A stretch of DNA of 64,000 bases from CAXXXW01 sp963665555 (GTDB taxonomy: Bacteria > Pseudomonadota > Alphaproteobacteria > Thalassobaculales > Thalassobaculaceae), in assembly GCA_963665555.2 (NCBI GenBank), contig OY762308.1, positions 1,364,001 to 1,428,000 on the forward strand, given 5' to 3'. Each line of letters opens with the position of its first letter. Position 1 is the stretch's first letter. A model generated the notes under the pieces. The model did not search any database. It had not been told where the DNA came from and saw only the letters and a list, made by a program, of their open reading frames with translations. The translations under genes and the position numbers were made by a program. Of the stretch, positions 25,532-35,908 are shown one piece after another.

Positions 25532-25558
25532 CGGCCGGAACCGTGGCGGTTCCGGCCG
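25532..25558. terminator. Second stem-loop between convergent genes
   Basis: CGGCCGGAACC (25532-25542) pairs perfectly with GGTTCCGGCCG (25548-25558) around GTGGC. It sits between convergent znuA and the acyl-CoA dehydrogenase operon and could stop transcription from either side. Confidence 0.5.
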
Positions 25559-25618
25559 TCTCCGCGCCTCGCGCCGGAAAGCGCCCGGCCTTTCGGAAAA
25601 CGCCCCGCGCGGCCCGGT

Positions 25619-26824
25619 TCAGTCGTTGCGGCGGAACTCGTGCTTGGCGATGGCTTCCAGGTGCACCTCGTCCGGGCCGTCGGCGAGGCGCAGCACGCGG
25701 GCGTGGCCGTAGGCGCGGGCGAGCTCGAACTCCTGGCTGACGCCGCCGCCGCCGTGGACCTGGATCGCCTCGTCCACCACCCTCGTGGCCATGCGCGTCG
25801 CCATCACCTTGATCATGGCGATCTCCTTGCGCGCGGCCTTGTTGCCCACCGTGTCCATCTTGTGGGCGGCGTGCAGCACCATCAGGCGCGTGGCGTCGAT
25901 CTCGATGCGGGCCTCGGCCACCTTGTGGCGCAGCGCGCCCATCTCGGAAAGGCGCGAGCCGAAGGCGACGCGGGAGTTGGCGCGGGCCTTCATCTGTTCG
26001 AGCGCGCGCTCGGCCTGGCCGATGCAGCGCATACAGTGGTGGATGCGCCCCGGCCCCAGGCGGCCCTGCGCGATCTCGAACCCCCTGCCCTCGCCCAGCA
26101 GCATGTTGCCGGCGGGCACGCGCACATCCTTGAAAGTCACATCCCCATGGCCGTGCGGCGCGTGGTCGTAGCCGAACACGGTGAGCGCGCGGTTTATCGT
26201 GACGCCCGGCGTGTCCACCGGCACCAGGACCATCGACTGCTGCCTGTGCCTCGGCGCGTCGAAATCCGTCTTGCCCATGAAGATCAGGATCTTGCACCGC
26301 TTGTCGAGGATGCCGGAGGTCCACCACTTGCGCCCGTTGACCACGTATTCGTCGCCGTCGCGCGCGATGGAGGACTCGATATTGGTGGCGTCGGAGGAGG
26401 CCACCGCCGGCTCCGTCATGGCGAAGGCGGAGCGGATTTCGCCGGCCAGCAGCGGCTTCAGCCACTTCTCCTTGTTCTCCTCGCTGGCGTAGCGCTCCAG
26501 CACCTCCATGTTGCCGGTGTCCGGGGCCGAGCAGTTGAACACCTCCGAACCGAAGGAGACTCGCCCCATGACCTCGGAAATCGGCGCGTATTCGAGATTG
26601 GTCAGGCCCGCGCCCTTGTCGGATTCGGGCAGGAACAGGTTCCACAGCCCGGCCGCCCTGGCCTTCCCCTTCAATTCGTCGAGGACCGGCGGGCAGTCCC
26701 AGCGGTCGCCGGCCTCGTCGATCTGGCGGTGGTAGAGCTCCTCGTTGGGATAGACATGCTCGTCCATGAACTCCTGGACGCGGGCGCGGAGCCCTTGCGA
26801 GCGCGCGGTCATCTCCGGGATCAC
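25619..26824 (-). CDS. Acyl-CoA dehydrogenase, ACAD10/ACAD11-like
   Basis: FAD-dependent dehydrogenase of 401 residues, oxidising the alpha-beta bond of an acyl-CoA. Family regions include FAMTEPAVASSDATNIESSI (the usual FAD/substrate loop), YVVNGRKWWTSG near residue 145, the LGPGRIHHCMRCIGQAERAL helix, HGGGGVSQEFELARAYGHAR and the end ADGPDEVHLEAIAKHE, all close to the ACAD10/11 group. It is the last gene of a minus-strand acyl-CoA operon. The APH-type kinase at 12804-13853 is the partner activity seen fused in human ACAD10/11. Confidence 0.92.
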   Translation of the reverse strand: MIPEMTARSQGLRARVQEFMDEHVYPNEELYHRQIDEAGDRWDCPPVLDELKGKARAAGLWNLFLPESDKGAGLTNLEYAPISEVMGRVSFGSEVFNCSAPDTGNMEVLERYASEENKEKWLKPLLAGEIRSAFAMTEPAVASSDATNIESSIARDGDEYVVNGRKWWTSGILDKRCKILIFMGKTDFDAPRHRQQSMVLVPVDTPGVTINRALTVFGYDHAPHGHGDVTFKDVRVPAGNMLLGEGRGFEIAQGRLGPGRIHHCMRCIGQAERALEQMKARANSRVAFGSRLSEMGALRHKVAEARIEIDATRLMVLHAAHKMDTVGNKAARKEIAMIKVMATRMATRVVDEAIQVHGGGGVSQEFELARAYGHARVLRLADGPDEVHLEAIAKHEFRRND

Positions 26825-26873
26825 GGTTTCCTCCTCGGTCTCGGCGCGGGGGCGCGGGGGTTCGGGCGGCGGG

Positions 26874-28010
26874 TCAGGCGAGGCCCGCGAAGCGGCGCCT
26901 GTGGTGGTCGGCGTTGCCGAAGGTCATGTCGATCGTGGCGAGGCGCTTCGTGTAGTGGCCGATCGCCATCTCCTCGGTCATGCCCATGCCGCCATGGAGC
27001 TGGATGCCCTCCTGGCCGACCAGGCGGCCGGCGCGGCCCATCTCCACCTTGGCGGCCGAGGCGGCCCTCGCCCGCTCGACCGGCCCGGCGGCGGAATCGA
27101 TCGCGCCGGCGGCCCGGTAGGTCAGCGCCCGCGAGAAATCCTTGGCGCCGAGCATCTCCACCGCGCGGTGCTGCAGCACCTGGAACGACGAGATCGGCAC
27201 GCCGAACTGCCGGCGCTCCTTCAGGTAGGCGACGGTGAGCGCCACCGCCGCGTCCATCGCGCCCGCCGCCTCGGCGCAGAGCAGCACGCGGGCGCGGTCC
27301 ACCACCGCCGCGATCGTCTCCATCGCGCCGTCGGGCGGGCCGAGCACGGCCTCCGGCCCGACCGCGACGCCGTCCAGCGCGACCTCGGAGGCGCGCAGCC
27401 CGTCGATCGTCGGATAGGAGCGCAGCGCCACCCCCTCGGCCTCGCGATCGACCAGGAACAGCGTCACGCCCCCGGCGTCGGTCGCGCCGCCGGCCGTCCG
27501 GGCGGAGACGACAAGCGTGTCGGCGGTCTCGGCGTTGTGCACCACCGCCTTGTGGCCCGTCAGGATCCAGGCCGCGCCGTCGGCGCGGGCCTCCGTCTCG
27601 ACATGCTCCAGCGCGAAGCGGGCGCGCGGCTCGACATGGGCGAAGGCCAGCAGCCGCTCCCCCGCCGCGACGGCGGGCAGGATCGCGTCCTTCTGCCCGG
27701 CGCTCCCCGCCGCCGCGACCGCCGCCGCGCCGAGCACGATCGTGGACTGGTACGGCTCCACCGCGAGGCCGCGGCCCAGGCATTCGAGCAGCACGGCGGC
27801 GTCCACCGTCGAGCCGCCGAGGCCCCCATGCGCCTCCGGGATCGGCAGGGCGAGCCAGCCGAGTTCGGCGAACCTGGCCCAGGTCGCGCGGTCGAAGCCG
27901 CCCTCCATCGCCATCGCGGCGCGCCGCGCCTCGAAGGTGTAGGCGTCGCGCACGAAGCGGTCGGCGGTTTCGGCGAGCAGCTTCTGGTCGTCGTCGAATG
28001 CGAAACTCAT
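26874..28010 (-). CDS. Acyl-CoA dehydrogenase-like subunit without the usual catalytic Glu motif
   Basis: A 378-residue acyl-CoA dehydrogenase-fold protein. It shows the N-terminal helical domain, the middle beta region (ILTGHKAVVHNAETADTLVV) and the C-terminal QLHGGMGMTEEMAIGHYTKR. The position where active members have GxxNEI reads ATIDMTFGNADHHRRRFA, so the normal catalytic Glu is not evident. The start at 28010 lies 23 bases after the stop of a full-type dehydrogenase gene. By analogy with known two-gene FadE enzymes, the two may form a mixed complex. Confidence 0.88.
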   Translation of the reverse strand: MSFAFDDDQKLLAETADRFVRDAYTFEARRAAMAMEGGFDRATWARFAELGWLALPIPEAHGGLGGSTVDAAVLLECLGRGLAVEPYQSTIVLGAAAVAAAGSAGQKDAILPAVAAGERLLAFAHVEPRARFALEHVETEARADGAAWILTGHKAVVHNAETADTLVVSARTAGGATDAGGVTLFLVDREAEGVALRSYPTIDGLRASEVALDGVAVGPEAVLGPPDGAMETIAAVVDRARVLLCAEAAGAMDAAVALTVAYLKERRQFGVPISSFQVLQHRAVEMLGAKDFSRALTYRAAGAIDSAAGPVERARAASAAKVEMGRAGRLVGQEGIQLHGGMGMTEEMAIGHYTKRLATIDMTFGNADHHRRRFAGLA

Positions 28011-28033
28011 CGGGCGCCCCCGCTCCCCGCCGC

Positions 28034-29230
28034 CTACATTCCGAGCACGGCCTTGGCGACGATGTTCTTCTGGATTTCGTTCGATCCGCCGTAGATCGAC
28101 GCCTTGCGCCAGTTGAAATAGTGCGGCGCGATGGCGGCGGCGTGCTCCGGCCCGACCGGGTCCTCGTTCCAGCCGGTCTGCATCGCCTCCGGGATGTAGG
28201 GATGGGCGTAGTTGCCCACCGCCTCGAACAAGAGTTCGGTGATGCCCTGCTGCAGTTCGGTGCCGCGGATCTTGAGGAAGGACGCCTCCGGCCCCGGCCC
28301 CTTGCCGGCGGTCTCGTCCGAGAGCACGCGCAGGACGACGGACTCCAGCGCCAGCAGGTCGATCTCGACGCCGGCGATCTTCTCGCGGAAGGCCGGGTCC
28401 TCGATCAGCGGCCGGCCCCCGCCCGGCTCGGCCGAGGCGATCTGCCTGAGCCGCGCGATCTGCGCCTTCGACCGGCCGACCGCCGCGATGCTCGTGCGCT
28501 CGTGCCCCAGCAGGTATTTGGCGTAGGTCCAGCCCCTGTTCTCCTCGCCGACGAGGTTTTCGACCGGGACCTCGACATCCTCGAGGAACACGTCGTTGAT
28601 CTCGGTGCTGCCGTCGATGGTGCGGATCGGCCGCACCGTCACGCCCGGCTGCTCCATGTCGATCAGCATGAAGCTGATGCCCTGCTGGCGCTTGCCCTCG
28701 TCGGAGGTGCGGACCAGGCAGAACATCATGTTGGCGTGCTGCGCGAGGCTGGTCCAGGTCTTCTGGCCGTTCACGATGTAGCGGTCGCCGTCGCGGACCG
28801 CGCGGGTGCGCAGCGAGGCCAGGTCCGAGCCGGACCCCGGCTCGGAGTATCCCTGGCACCACCAGTCGTCCGAACGCAGGATGCGGGGGAGGTAGTAGTC
28901 CTTCTGCGCCCGGGTGCCGAAGGCCATCAGCACCGGCGCCACCATGACGACGCCGAAGGCGATCACCGGCGGCGCGCCGGCGGCCGCGCACTCCTCCTCG
29001 AAAATGTGCTTCTGCATCGGCGACCAGCCGGTTCCGCCGTGCTCGACCGGCCAGCCGGGCGCGATCCAGCCCTTCTCGTAAAGCGTCTTCTGCCAGCCGA
29101 CATGCTCCGCCTTGGAGAGGCGGTAGCCGGTCATCGTCTTGCGGCGGATGTCCTCCGAGACGTTTTCGGCGAGGAAGGCGCGCACCTCGCCGCGGAAGGC
29201 CTCGTCTTCCGGGGTCAGGACCAGTTCCAT
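28034..29230 (-). CDS. Acyl-CoA dehydrogenase, catalytic-type subunit
   Basis: A 398-residue dehydrogenase with the flavin loop WCQGYSEPGSGSDLASLRTR, YIVNGQKTWTSLAQHAN and the C-terminal KASIYGGSNEIQKNIVAKAV, whose Glu is the expected base. It resembles the large partner of two-subunit acyl-CoA dehydrogenases used on bulky or branched acyl-CoAs. It starts 11 bases after the thiolase stop and precedes the second subunit gene. Electron transfer flavoprotein genes are not in the window. Confidence 0.93.
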   Translation of the reverse strand: MELVLTPEDEAFRGEVRAFLAENVSEDIRRKTMTGYRLSKAEHVGWQKTLYEKGWIAPGWPVEHGGTGWSPMQKHIFEEECAAAGAPPVIAFGVVMVAPVLMAFGTRAQKDYYLPRILRSDDWWCQGYSEPGSGSDLASLRTRAVRDGDRYIVNGQKTWTSLAQHANMMFCLVRTSDEGKRQQGISFMLIDMEQPGVTVRPIRTIDGSTEINDVFLEDVEVPVENLVGEENRGWTYAKYLLGHERTSIAAVGRSKAQIARLRQIASAEPGGGRPLIEDPAFREKIAGVEIDLLALESVVLRVLSDETAGKGPGPEASFLKIRGTELQQGITELLFEAVGNYAHPYIPEAMQTGWNEDPVGPEHAAAIAPHYFNWRKASIYGGSNEIQKNIVAKAVLGM

Positions 29231-29241
29231 GGCCGCCTCCC

Positions 29242-30423
29242 CTACACGACCTCGAACAGGCCGGCGACGCCCATGCCGCCGCCGACGCACATGGTGACGA
29301 CGACGTTCTTCGCGCCGCGCCGCTTGCCCTCGATCAGCGCGTGGCCCGCCATGCGCGCCCCGCTCATGCCGTAGGGATGGCCGATGGAGATCGAGCCGCC
29401 GTTCACGTTCAGCCTGTCGTTCGGGATGCCGAGCTTGTCGCGGCAGTAGAGCACCTGCACCGCGAAGGCCTCGTTCAGCTCCCAGAGGTCGATGTCGTCC
29501 ATCGAGAGGCCGTGGCGCTCCAGCAGGCGGGGCACGGCGAAGACCGGGCCGATGCCCATCTCGTCCGGCTCGCAGCCGGCCACGGCGAGGCCCTTGTAGA
29601 TGCCGAGCGGCTCGATGTTGCGCTTCTCCGCGAGCCTGGCGTCCATCACGACGCAGGCCGACGCCCCGTCCGACAGCTGGCTGGCGTTGCCGGCGGTGAT
29701 GAAATGCTCCGGCCCGCGCACCGGCTCCAGCCCGGCCAGCCCCTCCATGTTCGTGCCCGGCCGGTTGCCCTCGTCCCGCTCCAGCGTCGTCTCGCGCGAC
29801 GACACCTCGCCGGTCTCCCGGTCCTTGACCAGCATGACGGAGGGCAGCGGCGCGATCTCGTCGTCGAAACGGCCGGCCTGCTGCGCGACGGCGGTGCGGC
29901 GCTGGCTTTCGCAGGCGTATTCGTCCTGCGCCTCGCGCGCGACGCCGTAGCGGTGGCCCACCGTGTCGGCGGTCTCGATCATCGGCATCCAGATTTCGGG
30001 CTTGGCCTCCATCAGGCCGTCCTCGGTCAGCCCGACCTTGTTGGTGTTCGGCGCGACCAGGCTGATGGATTCGAGGCCGCCGGCGACCATCGCCGGCACG
30101 TTGTCCATCACCACGCGCTGCGCCGCCATGGAGATCGCCTGGAGGCCGGAGCTGCAGAAGCGGTTCACCGTGGTGGCGCCGCTGGTCACCGGCAGGCCGG
30201 CCTTGATGGCGCATTGCCGGGCGATGTTGAAGCCGGTCGCCCCCTCCGGGAAGCCGCAGCCGAGGATCACGTCCTCGATCTCGTCGGGCGCGACGCCGGC
30301 GCGCTCCACCGCGTGCTTGACCGCGTGGCCGCCCATGACCGCGCCGTGGGTGTTGTTGAAGGCGCCCCGGAAGGCCTTGCCGATCGGGGTGCGCGCCGTC
30401 GAGACGATCGCCGCTTCACGCAT
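29242..30423 (-). CDS. Acetyl-CoA acyltransferase (thiolase)
   Basis: Catalyses CoA-dependent cleavage of 3-oxoacyl-CoA or the reverse condensation. The 393-residue protein has the active Cys in NRFCSSGLQAISMAAQRV near residue 87, the NGGSISIGHPYGMSGARM region carrying the catalytic His, and the second Cys in TMCVGGGMGVAGL near the end. It is the second gene after the FadJ-like enzyme in the acyl-CoA operon and would complete beta-oxidation with it. Confidence 0.96.
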   Translation of the reverse strand: MREAAIVSTARTPIGKAFRGAFNNTHGAVMGGHAVKHAVERAGVAPDEIEDVILGCGFPEGATGFNIARQCAIKAGLPVTSGATTVNRFCSSGLQAISMAAQRVVMDNVPAMVAGGLESISLVAPNTNKVGLTEDGLMEAKPEIWMPMIETADTVGHRYGVAREAQDEYACESQRRTAVAQQAGRFDDEIAPLPSVMLVKDRETGEVSSRETTLERDEGNRPGTNMEGLAGLEPVRGPEHFITAGNASQLSDGASACVVMDARLAEKRNIEPLGIYKGLAVAGCEPDEMGIGPVFAVPRLLERHGLSMDDIDLWELNEAFAVQVLYCRDKLGIPNDRLNVNGGSISIGHPYGMSGARMAGHALIEGKRRGAKNVVVTMCVGGGMGVAGLFEVV

Positions 30424-30481
30424 GTCTTCCTCCCTCTCCGCCGCGCCGGTCGAGGCCGCGCGGCCGCTTCGCCGTTCGGGT

Positions 30482-32584
<2,103 letters not shown>

Positions 32585-32697
32585 CGCCACATCGCCCCGT
32601 TTTCCGCCGCGCCGCTCCCCGCAAGGGGAAAGCGCAAACTGCCCCGGCCGGCCCGGAGACGCAAGGCCGGTCGCAATGCCGGCGGCCGCGCGCGGCC

Positions 32698-33669
32698 CTA
32701 TCCGTCCAGCGCCGCCGCCAGCGCCCGGCCGGCGGCGCGGTTGGCGGCGTCCGCCTCGTCGATAATCCCCGTCAGGCCGAAGAAACCGTGCAGCACCCCC
32801 GGATACTCCCGGTACTCGACCGAGACCCCCGAACCGGCCAGCCGGGCCGCGTAGGCCCGCGCCTCGTCGCGCAGCACGTCGCAGCCGGCGGCGATAATGT
32901 GCGCCGGCGCCACGCCGGCGAGCGACTCCGCCAGCAGCGGCGAGGCCCGCCAGTCCGCGTGAAGCGCCGGATCGTCGCCCAGGTAGTGGCGGCGGAACCA
33001 GTACATGGTCTCCGCCTCCAGGATGCCGTAGCCCTTGGCGAACTCGTCGTAGCTGGCGCCCTCGCAGCGGTAGTCCACCAGCGGGTAGATCAGGCACTGG
33101 TGGCGCAACGCCGGCCCTTCGGGGTCGTCCCGCGCCATCAGCGCGACGACGGTCGCGAGGTTGGCGCCGGCGCTGTCGCCGCCGACGGCGAGCCGGTCCG
33201 CGTCGATCCCCAGCCGGCCGGCGTTGGCGGCGGCCCAGGCGAGGGCGGCGTAACAGTCCTCCACCGGGGCCGGGAACGGGTCCTCCGGCGCCATGCGGTA
33301 GTCGATCGAGAGCACCGCGCAGCCGCCGTAATGGCACAGCGCCCGCGCGCTCGCGTCGTGGCTGAACAGGCTGCCGATCACATGCCCGCCGCCGTGGTAG
33401 TAGACCAGCAGGCCCGGCGGCCCCCCGGCGTCGCGCAATGGCAGGTAGAGCCGGGCCGGGATCAGGCCGGCCGGGCCGGGCAGCCGCAATTCGCGCGTGT
33501 CGGCGATGGCCAGCGGCGGCGCGTCGCGCGCGGCCACCGCGCGCTCCATCTGCTCGCGCGCCTCCCTCGGCGACAAGTCGACCATCGGCGGCAGGTCCAG
33601 CGCCGCGATTTTGGCCAGGAACTCGGCCGTCTGCGCCGTCACGCCGGCGGGCGGGCGATAACCGCTCAT
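32698..33669 (-). CDS. Alpha/beta hydrolase, hormone-sensitive-lipase type esterase
   Basis: A 323-residue esterase or lipase of family IV. The oxyanion-hole motif VYYHGGGHVIGSL is near residue 86, the nucleophile in AVGGDSAGANLATVVALMA, and the closing Asp and His appear in AGCDVLRDEA and YPGVLHGFFGL. No signal peptide is seen, so it should be cytoplasmic. It overlaps the next hydrolase gene upstream by 4 bases, so it shares its transcript. The substrate is unknown. Confidence 0.9.
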   Translation of the reverse strand: MSGYRPPAGVTAQTAEFLAKIAALDLPPMVDLSPREAREQMERAVAARDAPPLAIADTRELRLPGPAGLIPARLYLPLRDAGGPPGLLVYYHGGGHVIGSLFSHDASARALCHYGGCAVLSIDYRMAPEDPFPAPVEDCYAALAWAAANAGRLGIDADRLAVGGDSAGANLATVVALMARDDPEGPALRHQCLIYPLVDYRCEGASYDEFAKGYGILEAETMYWFRRHYLGDDPALHADWRASPLLAESLAGVAPAHIIAAGCDVLRDEARAYAARLAGSGVSVEYREYPGVLHGFFGLTGIIDEADAANRAAGRALAAALDG

Positions 33670-34460
33670 TCCCCTCTTCCCAGAAAGTCGTCGATGGCGC
33701 CGGCGGTTTCCTCCGGCCTGTCGAAATCCGCGTGGTGGCCGGCGCCGGCGATAACGGCCTCGCGCACCGCGCCCGCCGGCCCGTCGCGGTAGAGCGGTCG
33801 GTGGCTCGCCGGGACCACCCGGTCCTCCGCGCCCCACACGACCAGCGTGTCGCAGGCGATCCGGCCGATCCGCGCGCCGAGGCCGGTGTCGCCGTTGGGC
33901 CAGAGCAGGCGCGCGGCGGCCTCGTTGGCGCGGATCTGCGAGACCTCCCACTCCAGTTCGTCCGCCCCGTCGGGCATCTCGCGATGCGCCTCCAGCGCGG
34001 CGGGATCGGCGCAGAGCAGCGCCGGCTGCCCGTTCGGCCGGACGGCCCAGGGATCGGCGATCGGCGAATGGCCGTCGCACAGGCCGAGCGGCGAGACCAG
34101 CGCCAGCCGCCGCGCCGTCCCCGGCCACACCGCCGCCACGTCCGCCGCCAGCGCCGCGCCGACGGAGACCCCCGCGAGGTCCGCGCCCGAAAGCCCGCAC
34201 CCCTCCAGCAGGTCGCGGACCCGGAGCAGCCAGTCGAGTTGCGAGTCCAGCTCCACATGCGACCGCCCGCCGCCGCCGGGAAAGCCGGGCAGCGAGGGGA
34301 CGACGACCCGCCGCGTCTCCGCCAGCCGGGCGAGGAAGGGCGTCCACTGCAACAGGCCGCCGAACCCGGCCAGCACGCCGAGCGCCGGCCCGGCCCCCGC
34401 CGCCCAAACCCGGTACTCGGCCCCGCCGAGGGAGAGCGCGCTTTCCTCGACCGCGCTCAT
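33666..34460 (-). CDS. Alpha/beta fold hydrolase
   Basis: A 264-residue hydrolase of the MhpC-like kind. The nucleophile elbow reads LAGVSVGAALAADVAAVWPG, and the Asp/His end of the triad appears in VVWGAEDRVVP and AGHHADFDRPEETAGAID. Its start overlaps the stop of the LLM flavoenzyme gene, and its own end overlaps the next hydrolase, so three genes are tightly coupled. Such hydrolases often follow oxygenases and open C-C or ester bonds. The substrate is unknown. Confidence 0.85.
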   Translation of the reverse strand: MSAVEESALSLGGAEYRVWAAGAGPALGVLAGFGGLLQWTPFLARLAETRRVVVPSLPGFPGGGGRSHVELDSQLDWLLRVRDLLEGCGLSGADLAGVSVGAALAADVAAVWPGTARRLALVSPLGLCDGHSPIADPWAVRPNGQPALLCADPAALEAHREMPDGADELEWEVSQIRANEAAARLLWPNGDTGLGARIGRIACDTLVVWGAEDRVVPASHRPLYRDGPAGAVREAVIAGAGHHADFDRPEETAGAIDDFLGRGE

Positions 34461-35728
34461 TCCGCCGCCTCGGCCAGCGCGCCGCCGAGATCCGCGTCCG
34501 GGACCGCGCGCCGCGCGCGCGGCATCGGCGACGGCCACCAGCGGTCCTCCCACCTGTCGTCGAACATGTCGCGCAGTTGCGGCGCCACCCGCTCGGCGAA
34601 CATGCGGGTGTTGTAGGCGGCGAGGTCGCGGCCCATGTTGCCGTACTGGCACAGCATCATCAGGTGGCCCACGTTCATCTCGGTCGCGGCGTGGCGCAAC
34701 TGTTCGGCCACCTCGTCCGGGCTTCCGACGATCACGTAGCCCTGGCCGACGATCTCGTCCATCTCGGTCGCGGTGCGGGCGCGGGCGGTCGCCTTGCGGG
34801 CCGCCGCCGCGACCTGGCCCTCGACGCGGGCGCGGATCGTCGCCTCGGTGGTGTATCCCGGCGGCTGCGCGAAGCGCGGGTCGAGATGCAGGCAGCGGCC
34901 GTAGAAATACTCCGCCGGCTCCTTGTAGAGGCGCATCGCCTCCTCCCGGCTCTCGGCGACGCCGACGAACTGCAGGAACCCGGCGCGGTAGGGGTTCGGC
35001 TCCTTGCCCAGCCGCTCCATCTCCCGCCAGAAGCCGCGCATGGTGTTCAGGCCGATCTTGTAGCCGAAATAGGAGAGGTAGCAGTACACGTAGTCCATCT
35101 CGGCGCACCACCGCCAAGTCTCCACCGAGCCGCCGCCGGGAATCCAGATCGGCGGGTGCGGCTTCTGCACGGTGTGCGGCCAGATGTTGACGTAGCGCAG
35201 CTTGTTGTAGCGGCCGTTGAAGGCGAACACGCCGCGCTCGGTCCACGCCTTCTTCACCAGGTCGTGCGCCTCGTAGTAGCGGTCGCGCAACATGCTCGGG
35301 TTCTGGCCGTAGGCGAAGCAGGTGTCCATCGGCGTGCCGACCGGGAAGCCGGCGATCAGCCGGCCGCCGGAGATGCAGTCGATCATCGCCATCTCCTCGG
35401 CCACCCGCGTCGGCGGGTTGTAGAGCGCGAGGCTGTTGCCCATGACGCAGATCATCGCGTCGGAGGGCCGCCGCGCCAGCGCCGAGGCGATCAGGTTGGG
35501 CGAGGGCATCAGGCCGTAGCCGTTGGCGTGGTGCTCGTTCACGCACACCGCGTCGAAGCCGCAATCGGCCGCGAACTCCAGTTCGTCCATGAAGTCGTTG
35601 TACATGTAGTGGGCGCGGGCCGGGTCGAACAGGTTCGAGTCGATGTCCACCCACACGCCGGGGTTCTTCTCCCGGAAGTCGTCCGGAAGTTCGGTGTAGG
35701 GCATCAGGTGGAACCACATCAGCTTCAT
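34457..35728 (-). CDS. LLM-class flavin-dependent monooxygenase
   Basis: A 423-residue bacterial luciferase-like enzyme that would use reduced flavin and oxygen. Typical segments are AADCGFDAVCVNEHHANGYG near residue 54, RRPSDAMICVMGNSLALYNP, DCISGGRLIAGFPVG and the late GSPDEVAEQLR. It resembles the limonene- and alkane-monooxygenase-like group. A flavin reductase is not present nearby. It is the promoter-proximal gene of the operon and may oxygenate the substrate that the two coupled hydrolases then cleave. Confidence 0.9.
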   Translation of the reverse strand: MKLMWFHLMPYTELPDDFREKNPGVWVDIDSNLFDPARAHYMYNDFMDELEFAADCGFDAVCVNEHHANGYGLMPSPNLIASALARRPSDAMICVMGNSLALYNPPTRVAEEMAMIDCISGGRLIAGFPVGTPMDTCFAYGQNPSMLRDRYYEAHDLVKKAWTERGVFAFNGRYNKLRYVNIWPHTVQKPHPPIWIPGGGSVETWRWCAEMDYVYCYLSYFGYKIGLNTMRGFWREMERLGKEPNPYRAGFLQFVGVAESREEAMRLYKEPAEYFYGRCLHLDPRFAQPPGYTTEATIRARVEGQVAAAARKATARARTATEMDEIVGQGYVIVGSPDEVAEQLRHAATEMNVGHLMMLCQYGNMGRDLAAYNTRMFAERVAPQLRDMFDDRWEDRWWPSPMPRARRAVPDADLGGALAEAAE

Positions 35729-35908
35729 CGCGGCCTCCCCTTCCGGCGGCGGAGGCGGCCCGCCGCGCGCGGCGCGGAGTGTCGCGCGGAACGCCGGCCC
35801 CGGGCAAGCCGGCGCCCGATCGCGGTTCCGATGGTTCCCGGCCGCTTCCGGGGCTAGGATGGGCGCGACCCGCGCCCGCCCGCGCGCCGACAGCCGGAGA
35901 CGACCGCC

